From NCBI GenBank assembly GCA_041672395.1, contig JBAYZS010000059.1, positions 1 through 13,766 on the forward strand: a stretch of DNA of 13,766 nucleotides, read 5' to 3'. Below, piece after piece: positions 6,175 to 12,786 of the stretch; position 1 is the stretch's first letter; each line of letters opens with the position of its first letter. The translations under genes were made by a program, and so were the position numbers. This DNA comes from UBA5287 sp041672395 (lineage in GTDB: Bacteria > Bacteroidota > Bacteroidia > Bacteroidales > Dysgonomonadaceae). The notes below the pieces were generated by a model that saw nothing but the letters and a program-made list of their open reading frames with translations, ran no database searches and was not told where the DNA came from.

Positions 6175-6340
6175 AGGGTTTGTAAAGCTTAGGCGGTTTG
6201 TGCGGCTAGAGCAGTTTGAGTAGTCCGAACAGCTTAAGCGGCTAGAGCAGCTTGTGCGTATTAGACAGCATAAGCGGCTTAGGCAGCTTGTGCGGTTGAG
6301 CAGTCTGGAAAGTCTGGGCGGTTTATTGCAGTTTATAATA
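6175..6340. repeat. Degenerate 9-bp tandem array (GCRGYTTRN)
   Basis: Between coaD and the S41 protease lie about 18 head-to-tail 9-mers such as GCGGTTTGT, GCGGCTAGA, GCAGTTTGA, GCAGCTTGT and GCGGCTTAG. Units start at 6175, 6184, 6193, 6202, 6211, 6220, 6229, 6238, 6247, 6256, 6265, 6274, 6283 and 6292 with an exact 9-bp step. The step then loosens at 6300, 6309, 6318 and 6328. GCAGCTTGT and GCGGCTAGA each occur twice as exact copies; most units differ by 1-4 bases. The period is a multiple of three. One minus-strand frame is free of stops across the array but has no start codon, so I do not call a gene. Confidence 0.85.
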
Positions 6341-6359
6341 GTAATTTCTAAATAACGGT

Positions 6360-6815
6360 TTATAATTTCATTCCGACAGGTATAAAAGGGCTCACGTCCT
6401 GTCCGTAATGCAACAGTTCACGAACCAATGTGGAACTGATATGCGTAAGTGCCGGTTCAGTAAATAATACAAACGTTTCAATACCCGAAATCGTTCGATT
6501 CATGTCGGCAATAGTTTTTTCATATTCAAAATCATTCACAGAACGTATGCCCCGGAGTATGTAGTCAGCCTTCATTTGGCGTGCAAAATCCACCGTGAGG
6601 CAGTCGTACGACTCCACCCTCACCCGATCCTCTGCGGCATATAGCTCGCGAATCATCTCCATCCTCCGTTCCAAGGGGAAATAAGTCTTCTTCGACTCAT
6701 TCACTCCTACAGCAATCACGATCTCATCCACCAGCTTCAAACCGCGTCGTATCATCGACTCATGTCCAATGGTGAACGGGTCGAAAGTCCCAGGAAACAG
6801 TGCTATACGTTTCAT
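6360..6815 (-). CDS. coaD: Phosphopantetheine adenylyltransferase
   Basis: A 151-residue nucleotidyltransferase that joins ATP and 4'-phosphopantetheine to give dephospho-CoA, the penultimate step of coenzyme A synthesis, in the cytoplasm. The start KRIALFPGTFDPFTIGHESM contains the TxGH active-site motif (T15-IGH18). Further family marks are LERRMEMIRELY, LRGIRSVNDFEYE and the distal ISSTLVREL. The length is close to the usual 155-165. The ATG overlaps the end of parE in an ATGA arrangement (6812-6815), so translation is probably coupled to parE and the two share a transcript. The gene is intact and ordinary. Confidence 0.97.
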   Translation of the reverse strand: MKRIALFPGTFDPFTIGHESMIRRGLKLVDEIVIAVGVNESKKTYFPLERRMEMIRELYAAEDRVRVESYDCLTVDFARQMKADYILRGIRSVNDFEYEKTIADMNRTISGIETFVLFTEPALTHISSTLVRELLHYGQDVSPFIPVGMKL

Positions 6816-8677
6816 ATCTCTTCTTCGTCAACTACCAGATTTTCAATAATAAAATTCTGACGATCAAGCGTATTCTTACCCATATAAAATTCCAGCAAGT
6901 CTTTCAGCAGATCCTCCTTACGCATTGACACCTTATCCAGTCGCATGTCCTTTCCGATAAAATTGCTGAACTCATCCGGTGATATCTCACCAAGACCCTT
7001 AAATCGTGTGATCTCAGGATTGGGACCCAGTTCACTGATTGCAGCCAATCGTTCCTCCTCCGTATAGCAGTAGTTCGTCTTCTTCTTGTTGCGTACCCTA
7101 AAAAGCGGTGTCTGCAATATATACACATGATTCTTTTTGATCAGATCAGGAAAGAACTGCAAGAAAAAAGTCAGCAGCAGTAGTCGTATATGCATCCCGT
7201 CCGTGTCCGCATCCGTAGCAATGATCACTTTATTATAACGCAACCCGTCCATTCCCTCTTCGATGTTCAGTGCAGCCTGCAATAAGTTAAACTCTTCGTT
7301 CTCATAAACAATTTTCTTTGTCAGTCCGAACGTGTTCAACGGCTTGCCTCGGAGACTGAATACAGCCTGCAGATTTGGGTTACGGCTCTTTGTGATGCTA
7401 CCGCTAGCCGAATCCCCCTCCGTAATAAATATACAAGTATTATCCTGCTGATCCCCTTTTGCATCATTATAATGTAGTCGGCAATCGCGCAGTTTCTTGT
7501 TATGCAGATTCGCTTTCTTAGCCCTGTCACGTGCTAGTTTTGTCACCCCTGCAATCGCTTTGCGTTCCTTTTCCGATTCCGATATCTTCTTCTGAAGTAT
7601 GTCTGCCACATTCAGATTCTTGTGCAGATAATTATCCAGTTCCTGTTTCAGGAAATCGCCCACGAACTTGCTCACCGACACCCCTCCCGGAGCCATGTCT
7701 TTGGACCCCAGTTTGGTTTTGGTCTGCGATTCAAACACAGGCTCTTCCACTTTTATGCTCACAGCAGCCACCATTCCATTACGAATATCCGAATATTCCA
7801 TGTTCTTCGCAAAGAACTCCTTGATGGTACGTGCGGCCGCCTCTCTGAACGCCGTCAGATGCGTGCCCCCCTGGGTAGTATGCTGACCGTTCACAAACGA
7901 GTAGTACTCTTCGCCGTACTGGCTTGTATGTGTTATTGCTATCTCTATATCTTCACCGCTCAAATGTATGATCGGGTATAGATTGTCCGAAGTCATGTTC
8001 TCGTTCAACAAGTCTTCCAACCCGTTCTTCGACAAATACTTCTTCCCATTAAAGATGATCGACAACCCCGTATTCAGATATACATAGTTCTTCAGCAACG
8101 GTTCAATATACTCGTCGCGGTAATGATATTCGCCAAAGATCTCTTCGTCCGGTGTAAACCGCACCAATGTGCCATCCTCCTCGTCGAACAGTTCCAGGGG
8201 CGACTCATTTTTCACCATTCCCCGTTCATATAAGACACTTCGCGATTGTTTTTCACGGAAGCTCTCTATGTAGAATTCCGATGATAACGCGTTCACCGCT
8301 TTTATACCCACACCGTTCAGACCCACCGACTTTTTAAAAGCTTTCGAATCATATTTGGCACCCGTATTCATTTTCGACGAAGCATCCCTCAGTTTACCCA
8401 ACGGGATACCCCGTCCATGGTCGCGTACCGAGACTACTTTCTCTTCGATGGTTACCTTAATCATCTTACCGTAACCCATCATATACTCGTCGATTGAGTT
8501 GTCCAGCACCTCTTTCAAAAGCACATAAATACCGTCGTCAGGTGACGTGCCGTCGCCCAACTTACCAATATACATACCGGGTCGGCGGCGCACATGCTCC
8601 TGCCAGTCCAGCGTTACGATGTCATCTTCCTGATAATTTTTGTTACCTAACTCTGTTCCTTCTATTACTTCACTCAT
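6812..8677 (-). CDS. parE: DNA topoisomerase IV subunit B
   Basis: A 621-residue type IIA topoisomerase ATPase subunit that works with ParC to decatenate and relax chromosomes. The GHKL ATPase motifs are clear: EVLDNSIDEY (residues 56-65, Glu56), DHGRGIP (86-92) and GLNGVGIKAVNAL (119-131). The transducer region follows. The TOPRIM domain then shows ITEGDSASGS (Glu420) and the metal-binding DADTD (489-493). The C-terminus (LEFYMGKNTLDRQNFIIENL) is that of ParE rather than of a longer GyrB. GyrB and ParE are close relatives; the length and the Bacteroidota-type N-terminus with an extended GDGTSPDDGIY loop favour ParE. It starts 24 nt after the acyltransferase gene and overlaps coaD by 4 nt. 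Confidence 0.94.
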   Translation of the reverse strand: MSEVIEGTELGNKNYQEDDIVTLDWQEHVRRRPGMYIGKLGDGTSPDDGIYVLLKEVLDNSIDEYMMGYGKMIKVTIEEKVVSVRDHGRGIPLGKLRDASSKMNTGAKYDSKAFKKSVGLNGVGIKAVNALSSEFYIESFREKQSRSVLYERGMVKNESPLELFDEEDGTLVRFTPDEEIFGEYHYRDEYIEPLLKNYVYLNTGLSIIFNGKKYLSKNGLEDLLNENMTSDNLYPIIHLSGEDIEIAITHTSQYGEEYYSFVNGQHTTQGGTHLTAFREAAARTIKEFFAKNMEYSDIRNGMVAAVSIKVEEPVFESQTKTKLGSKDMAPGGVSVSKFVGDFLKQELDNYLHKNLNVADILQKKISESEKERKAIAGVTKLARDRAKKANLHNKKLRDCRLHYNDAKGDQQDNTCIFITEGDSASGSITKSRNPNLQAVFSLRGKPLNTFGLTKKIVYENEEFNLLQAALNIEEGMDGLRYNKVIIATDADTDGMHIRLLLLTFFLQFFPDLIKKNHVYILQTPLFRVRNKKKTNYCYTEEERLAAISELGPNPEITRFKGLGEISPDEFSNFIGKDMRLDKVSMRKEDLLKDLLEFYMGKNTLDRQNFIIENLVVDEEEI

Positions 8678-8701
8678 ATATTTATAACCCGCTCCCTTTC
8701 A

Positions 8702-9832
8702 TTACAAATCTTTAATAAACGCTCTTCTGGTTTTATGATGAATGGCGTCAAAATCACCCCACATCGACTGTACCTTGTTGTTCACCTCCAACTCAGGATT
8801 GCTCTCGGCATATTCCATACCCGATTCAATCGCTGCAGGAATAAACTCACTGAACATCAGTGCGTTCACACCTTTACCCTGATATTCAGGATCTACGGCT
8901 ACCAACAACAAGTCCAGCACATTATTCTTTTTGCCTTTCATCGCACGGTACAAATGCCACCATCCTGTAGGCATGAACCGTCCTTTGGCTTTCTGAAGAG
9001 CTGTGGCAAGACTTGGAAGTCCAAGACCCACGCCAATCAGTTTATAATCTTCTCTCCTCAGCACCAGTGTCACAAAATCCAGACGAATCATGGGGATATA
9101 CATATCCACATAATAATCAATCTGTTTCTCGGTCAGCTCCACATAGCCGTAAATTTTCTTGTACGCCTTGTTTATCAATCGGAATATGTCGTGTGCATAA
9201 GGATAAATATCCTCTTTCTTCTCCAGATGTTTAATTACCAGACCCGAGCGCTTTTTCACCACTTCGGCCATCCTTGAAAACCTTTCCGGTATTTCTTTAG
9301 GTATAGGAATCAAAAACTCAAACCAGTCAGCATCCTTTACAAATCCCATCCGGTTCATTTGATCCACATAATACGGATAGTTGTAGATAGTCTCCATTGT
9401 CCCTATCTTGTCGAAGCCCTCTATCAGCATCCCTTCATGATCCAAGTCCGTGAAGCCCATCGGTCCCACAATCTTCTTCATGCCATGAAGACGTGCCCAG
9501 TCCGTCGCCTCTTTAAACAACGCATCCACCACCTCATCATCATTGACAAAATCAACAAATCCGAAGCGAGCGTTTTGTTGATTCCATATTTCGTTAGCCT
9601 TAAAATTAACCATCACCGCTATCCTCCCCACAATTTGTCCATCTCTGTAGGCCAAAAAATAAGAAGCATCACAATGATCAAACGCCGGATTCTTTGTCAC
9701 ATTCAGCGTTGCCATCTCATCATATACTAATGGGGGCACAAAAAATTCATTGCCTTCATACAAGTCGATTCCGAAATGTACAAACTTTTGCAAGGTGTCT
9801 TTATCTGTTACTTTCTTTATTGTTACTGACAT
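8702..9832 (-). CDS. YghO-like GNAT-fold acyltransferase
   Basis: A 376-residue protein of the YghO-type GNAT group. The N-terminal half has the typical GNEFFVPPLVYDE (27-39), KNPAFDH (47-53), ASYFLAYRDGQIVGRIAVMVN (56-76) and GPMGFTDLDHEGMLIEGFD (123-141). The C-terminal part has a GNAT acyl-CoA loop, DPEYQGKGVNALMF (314-327), preceded by the beta strand VLDLLLVAV. The acyl donor and acceptor are unknown, and I will not name a substrate. It has no signal peptide or membrane segment. It is the first gene of the run that continues with parE and coaD (24-nt gap), and it is preceded by a minus-strand TATCTTTG promoter element. Co-transcription with parE is likely; a functional link is not evident. 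Confidence 0.82.
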   Translation of the reverse strand: MSVTIKKVTDKDTLQKFVHFGIDLYEGNEFFVPPLVYDEMATLNVTKNPAFDHCDASYFLAYRDGQIVGRIAVMVNFKANEIWNQQNARFGFVDFVNDDEVVDALFKEATDWARLHGMKKIVGPMGFTDLDHEGMLIEGFDKIGTMETIYNYPYYVDQMNRMGFVKDADWFEFLIPIPKEIPERFSRMAEVVKKRSGLVIKHLEKKEDIYPYAHDIFRLINKAYKKIYGYVELTEKQIDYYVDMYIPMIRLDFVTLVLRREDYKLIGVGLGLPSLATALQKAKGRFMPTGWWHLYRAMKGKKNNVLDLLLVAVDPEYQGKGVNALMFSEFIPAAIESGMEYAESNPELEVNNKVQSMWGDFDAIHHKTRRAFIKDL

Positions 9833-9860
9833 AGGTCACACTATTTATGTATTATTATCG

Positions 9861-9868
9861 CAAAGATA
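9861..9868 (-). promoter_or_regulatory. -7 promoter element for the acyltransferase-parE-coaD run
   Basis: The minus strand reads TATCTTTG (9868-9861), matching TAnnTTTG. It lies about 28 nt before the ATG at 9832. I do not see a TTTG or TTG at the ideal distance; the nearest TTG is 25 nt upstream. Confidence 0.6.
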
Positions 9869-9877
9869 GTAAAAATG

Positions 9878-9909
9878 TTGATTTGTGTAATCTCAATTTC
9901 CTATCTTTG
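9878..9909 (+). promoter_or_regulatory. Upstream candidate promoter toward the leg operon
   Basis: TTG (9878-9880), 21 nt, then TATCTTTG (9902-9909). The -7 element fits TAnnTTTG. If used, it would give a leg mRNA with a leader of about 100 nt, in contrast with the proximal promoter at 9979-10009. Confidence 0.5.
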
Positions 9910-9917
9910 TAAAGATA
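9902..9917. repeat. Inverted repeat over the upstream -7 element
   Basis: TATCTTT (9902-9908), GT, AAAGATA (9911-9917) is a perfect 7-bp inverted repeat with a 2-nt centre. A third copy, AAAGATA, lies at 9862-9868 inside the divergent promoter. The position suits a protein-binding site, but part of the match comes simply from the promoter consensus. Confidence 0.4.
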
Positions 9918-9978
9918 TTAAAAAATTATCGTTTTGCCAACAAAAAGGGTTGATTTCGCGTTTAATTTATCACGATTC

Positions 9979-10009
9979 TTTGTAACTTTAATTTCCAATC
10001 GTAAATTTG
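9979..10009 (+). promoter_or_regulatory. Consensus promoter directly at the legB start
   Basis: TTTG (9979-9982), exactly 19 nt, then TAAATTTG (10002-10009). This fully matches the Bacteroidota consensus TTTG-N19-TAnnTTTG. Transcription should start about 4-7 nt after the last G, at about 10013-10016. The legB ATG is at 10016. Confidence 0.75.
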
Positions 10010-10015
10010 CAGGAT

Positions 10016-10996
10016 ATGACCACAACAACACTTATCACAGGCGCCGATGGATTCATCGGCTCGCACCTCACAGAAATGCTCCTGCAAACAGGCGTTCATG
10101 TGAGAGCTTTAGCGCAATACAACTCCTTCAACAACTGGGGATGGTTAGAAGGGATTACCCATCCCAACCTTGAGGTAGTTACCGGCGACGTGCGCGACGC
10201 CCATTTCTGTAAGCTGATCACACAGCACGCAGACACCATATACCATTTGGCTGCCCTCATCGCCATACCTTATTCTTACACAGCCCCCGACAGTTATGTA
10301 GACACCAACATCAGAGGTACACTCAATATCTGTCAGGCCGCAAGAGAGAACGGAGCGCGACGAGTCGTAGTCACCTCCTCATCCGAGGTTTACGGTACCG
10401 CCCAATATGTGCCCATCGACGAGCAACACCCCAAGCAACCCCAATCCCCCTATTCCGCTTCGAAGATAGCAGCCGATGCCATGGCCATGAGCTTCCACAA
10501 TTCGTTCGGATTGCCGGTAGTGGTAGCCCGTCCATTCAACACATACGGACCTCGCCAATCCGCAAGAGCCATCATCCCCACCATCATCACCCAGATAGCC
10601 GAAGGAAAAAGAGTCATCAAGCTCGGCGACCTGTCCCCCACACGCGACTTCAATTTCGTAAAAGACACCTGTCGCGGTTTCATGCAATTAGCACAATGCG
10701 ACGAAGCCATCGGTCAGGAAGTCAACATTGCCGGTAACACCGAGATCAGTATGCGCGACACCCTCGAGATGATTGCCAAGATCATGCATGCCGATGTGAC
10801 GTTCGTCGAAGACGAGCAGCGCATCCGTCCCCAGAACTCCGAAGTCTTTCGACTCCGTGGTGACAACACCAAAATCAAGACGCTCACCGGTTACGCCCCC
10901 GAATACACCCTCGAAAAGGGATTACGTGAGACCGTCGATTGGTTTCTGAACACATCCAATCTCGCTAAATATAAGGGAGACATATATAATGTATAA
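10016..10996 (+). CDS. legB: LegB-type nucleotide-sugar 4,6-dehydratase
   Basis: A 326-residue extended short-chain dehydrogenase/reductase. The NAD-binding GADGFIG is at residues 9-15. The active site shows TSSSEVYG (120-127) and YSASK with Tyr146 and Lys150. The blocks ALAQYNSFNNWGWLE, ALIAIPYSYTAPDSYVDTN, RPFNTYGPRQSARA and LGDLSPTRDFNFV match what I recall of Campylobacter LegB. LegB converts nucleotide-linked GlcNAc (GDP-GlcNAc in Campylobacter) to the 4-keto-6-deoxy sugar, the first committed step to legionaminic acid. Whether this enzyme uses GDP or UDP is not visible. The ATG at 10016 is preferred over an in-frame TTG at 10007, which lies inside the -7 promoter element. The stop overlaps legC by 8 nt, pointing to translational coupling. 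Confidence 0.93.
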   Translation: MTTTTLITGADGFIGSHLTEMLLQTGVHVRALAQYNSFNNWGWLEGITHPNLEVVTGDVRDAHFCKLITQHADTIYHLAALIAIPYSYTAPDSYVDTNIRGTLNICQAARENGARRVVVTSSSEVYGTAQYVPIDEQHPKQPQSPYSASKIAADAMAMSFHNSFGLPVVVARPFNTYGPRQSARAIIPTIITQIAEGKRVIKLGDLSPTRDFNFVKDTCRGFMQLAQCDEAIGQEVNIAGNTEISMRDTLEMIAKIMHADVTFVEDEQRIRPQNSEVFRLRGDNTKIKTLTGYAPEYTLEKGLRETVDWFLNTSNLAKYKGDIYNV

Positions 10997-12158
10997 CGAT
11001 ATCGTTGAATTCATTCACCGTCACTACGGAACCTCCGAAAAAGTACCGTTACATGCACCATCATTTAGAGGGAACGAGAAAAAGTACCTCAACGAGTGTA
11101 TCGACAGCACCTTTGTATCCAGTGTAGGACCGTTCGTGGACCGTTTCGAAAAGATGACCGCGGAATTCACAGGTGCCGCCCGCGCGGTGGTCTGCGTGAA
11201 CGGAACCAATGCGCTCCATATGGCCCTGATGCTCGTCGGCGTTCAACGTGACGACGAAGTCATCACACAAGCCCTCACATTCATCGCGACCTGCAACGCC
11301 ATCACATATTCAGGCGCCCATCCCGTATTCGTCGATGTAGACAGAGCCACCATGGGACTCTCTCCCACGGCACTGGAACAGTGGCTGAACGAGCATGCGG
11401 AAGTCAGAGACGACGAATGCTATAACAAACAAACCAACAGAAGAATAAAAGCGTGCGTCCCCATGCATACGTTCGGGCATCCCGTTCTCCTTGACGAACT
11501 CATGGGGATTTGCGCACGCTATCATATAGAGCTGGTAGAAGATGCCGCCGAGAGCATTGGCAGCACCTACAAAGGCAAGCATACAGGCACCTTCGGCAAG
11601 GTGGGCGTACTCAGTTACAACGGCAACAAGACCATCACCACCGGTGGTGGCGGCATGCTGCTGTTCACCGACGAGCAATTGGCAGACCGCGCAAAGCACC
11701 TCACCACCCAAGCCAAGCTGCCGCACAGATGGGAATATGTACACGACCAGATCGGTTATAACTACCGCATGCCCAATATCAATGCCGCGCTGGGCTGCGC
11801 ACAGATGGAACAGCTGGAAGACATTTTGGTCGACAAACGAGCTACGGCCGAAGCATACAAGCAGTTCTTCGCGAGACGAGGCGACGACATACAATTCTTT
11901 ACAGAGCCATTCGGCTGTCGCTCAAACTACTGGCTGAACGCCATCATCCTCAAGGATAAAGCATCACAGCAAGAATTCTTGGAGTTCAGCAATGATCACG
12001 GCGTGGCAACACGACCCATATGGCGACTGATGACCGAGCTTCCCATGTTCGCCCACTGTCAGTCCGATTCATTAACCAATACACGCTGGTTCTCAGAACG
12101 CGTGGTGAACCTGCCCAGCAGCGTGCGTCAACCACAAAAAGACCATTATGGATACTAA
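10989..12158 (+). CDS. legC: LegC-type PLP-dependent aminotransferase
   Basis: A 389-residue member of the DegT/DnrJ/EryC1 sugar aminotransferases. The start HAPSFRGNEKKYLNECIDST and SSVGPFVDRFE are typical. NGTNALHMAL (71-80) should bind the PLP phosphate, EDAAES (184-189, Asp185) the pyridine nitrogen, and Lys214 in SYNGNKTITTGGGG the cofactor as Schiff base. In this pathway it would aminate C4 of the LegB product with glutamate as donor. It overlaps legB by 8 nt and the acetyltransferase gene by 11 nt. There is no sign of truncation. Perosamine-synthase-like activity on another keto sugar is possible in principle, but the neighbours favour LegC. Confidence 0.93.
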   Translation: MYNDIVEFIHRHYGTSEKVPLHAPSFRGNEKKYLNECIDSTFVSSVGPFVDRFEKMTAEFTGAARAVVCVNGTNALHMALMLVGVQRDDEVITQALTFIATCNAITYSGAHPVFVDVDRATMGLSPTALEQWLNEHAEVRDDECYNKQTNRRIKACVPMHTFGHPVLLDELMGICARYHIELVEDAAESIGSTYKGKHTGTFGKVGVLSYNGNKTITTGGGGMLLFTDEQLADRAKHLTTQAKLPHRWEYVHDQIGYNYRMPNINAALGCAQMEQLEDILVDKRATAEAYKQFFARRGDDIQFFTEPFGCRSNYWLNAIILKDKASQQEFLEFSNDHGVATRPIWRLMTELPMFAHCQSDSLTNTRWFSERVVNLPSSVRQPQKDHYGY

Positions 12159-12786
12159 AAACCTTATACTCGTAGGCGGTGGCGGACACTGTAAATCCGT
12201 CATCGATGTAGCCGAATGCGCGGGTTTCAACATCAAGGGCATCCTCGACCTCCCGGCGAAAGTCGGCAGCACCCTTCTCGGATATCCCGTTTTGGACACC
12301 GATGATAACATCCATAAGTACGTAGACGACAACCTGTTCCTTGTCACCCTGGGTCACATCAAAGACCCATCGCACCGTATCGCGTTGCACGAAAGGATTA
12401 AAGAAGTAGGAGGTCATTTGGCCACACTCATCAGTCCCACCGCCCATGTATCACGTCACGCATTTATCGGTGAAGGCACTGTAGTCATGCATCATGCCCT
12501 AGTCAACGCCGGAGCGACTATCGGTCATGGCTGCATCATCAACTCATTCGCCAATATCGAGCACGACGCCATCATCGGTGAATACTGCCACATCTCCACA
12601 GGAGCCATCGTAAACGGTACCTGTACCGTCGGTTCAGCCACTTTTGTTGGCAGCGGAGCAGTGATGGCGAACAACACCACCATCGTAACCGGCTGTATCA
12701 TTGCCGCAGGTGCGATAGTACGTAAAAATCTCACTAAGAAAGGTATTTATTCCGGTAACCCCGCAATATTAAAAATCAAATTATGA
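12148..12786 (+). CDS. PglD/NeuD-type sugar acetyltransferase, probable LegH role
   Basis: A 212-residue protein. The N-terminal Rossmann-like half binds the nucleotide sugar (LILVGGGGHCKSVIDVAE, residues 6-23). The C-terminal half is a left-handed beta helix of hexapeptide repeats (about 97-200; for example IGEGTVV, IGHGCII, IGEYCHIS, VGSATFVGSGAVM). His139 in ANIEHD corresponds to the catalytic histidine of PglD-type N-acetyltransferases. Its place between legC and legI suggests that it acetylates the 4-amino group made by LegC, as LegH does in Campylobacter. Automatic labels may call such proteins NeuD O-acetyltransferases. Position and fold fit N-acetylation equally well or better, but the sequence alone does not decide. 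It overlaps legC by 11 nt and legI by 4 nt. Confidence 0.88.
   Translation: MDTKNLILVGGGGHCKSVIDVAECAGFNIKGILDLPAKVGSTLLGYPVLDTDDNIHKYVDDNLFLVTLGHIKDPSHRIALHERIKEVGGHLATLISPTAHVSRHAFIGEGTVVMHHALVNAGATIGHGCIINSFANIEHDAIIGEYCHISTGAIVNGTCTVGSATFVGSGAVMANNTTIVTGCIIAAGAIVRKNLTKKGIYSGNPAILKIKL

Noticed and set aside
6155..6175. TTG start for the S41 protease at 6175
   Set aside because: The seven added residues would spoil a clean signal peptide that begins at the ATG at 6154.
6168..6340. Stop-free minus-strand frame through the 9-bp array
   Set aside because: It has no ATG, GTG or TTG start in the array and continues backward out of frame with coaD, so translation is not supported. It is recorded because the period is a multiple of three.
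6175..6340. CRISPR array
   Set aside because: Units are 9 bp, contiguous and degenerate, with no spacers of regular length and no cas genes in the window.
10007..10015. TTG start for legB at 10007
   Set aside because: The TTG is part of the TAAATTTG promoter element. The ATG at 10016 begins directly before the Rossmann strand as usual.
11310..11894. A 194-codon minus-strand frame inside legC
   Set aside because: It is antisense to the conserved PLP aminotransferase; the long frame results from the codon bias of legC.
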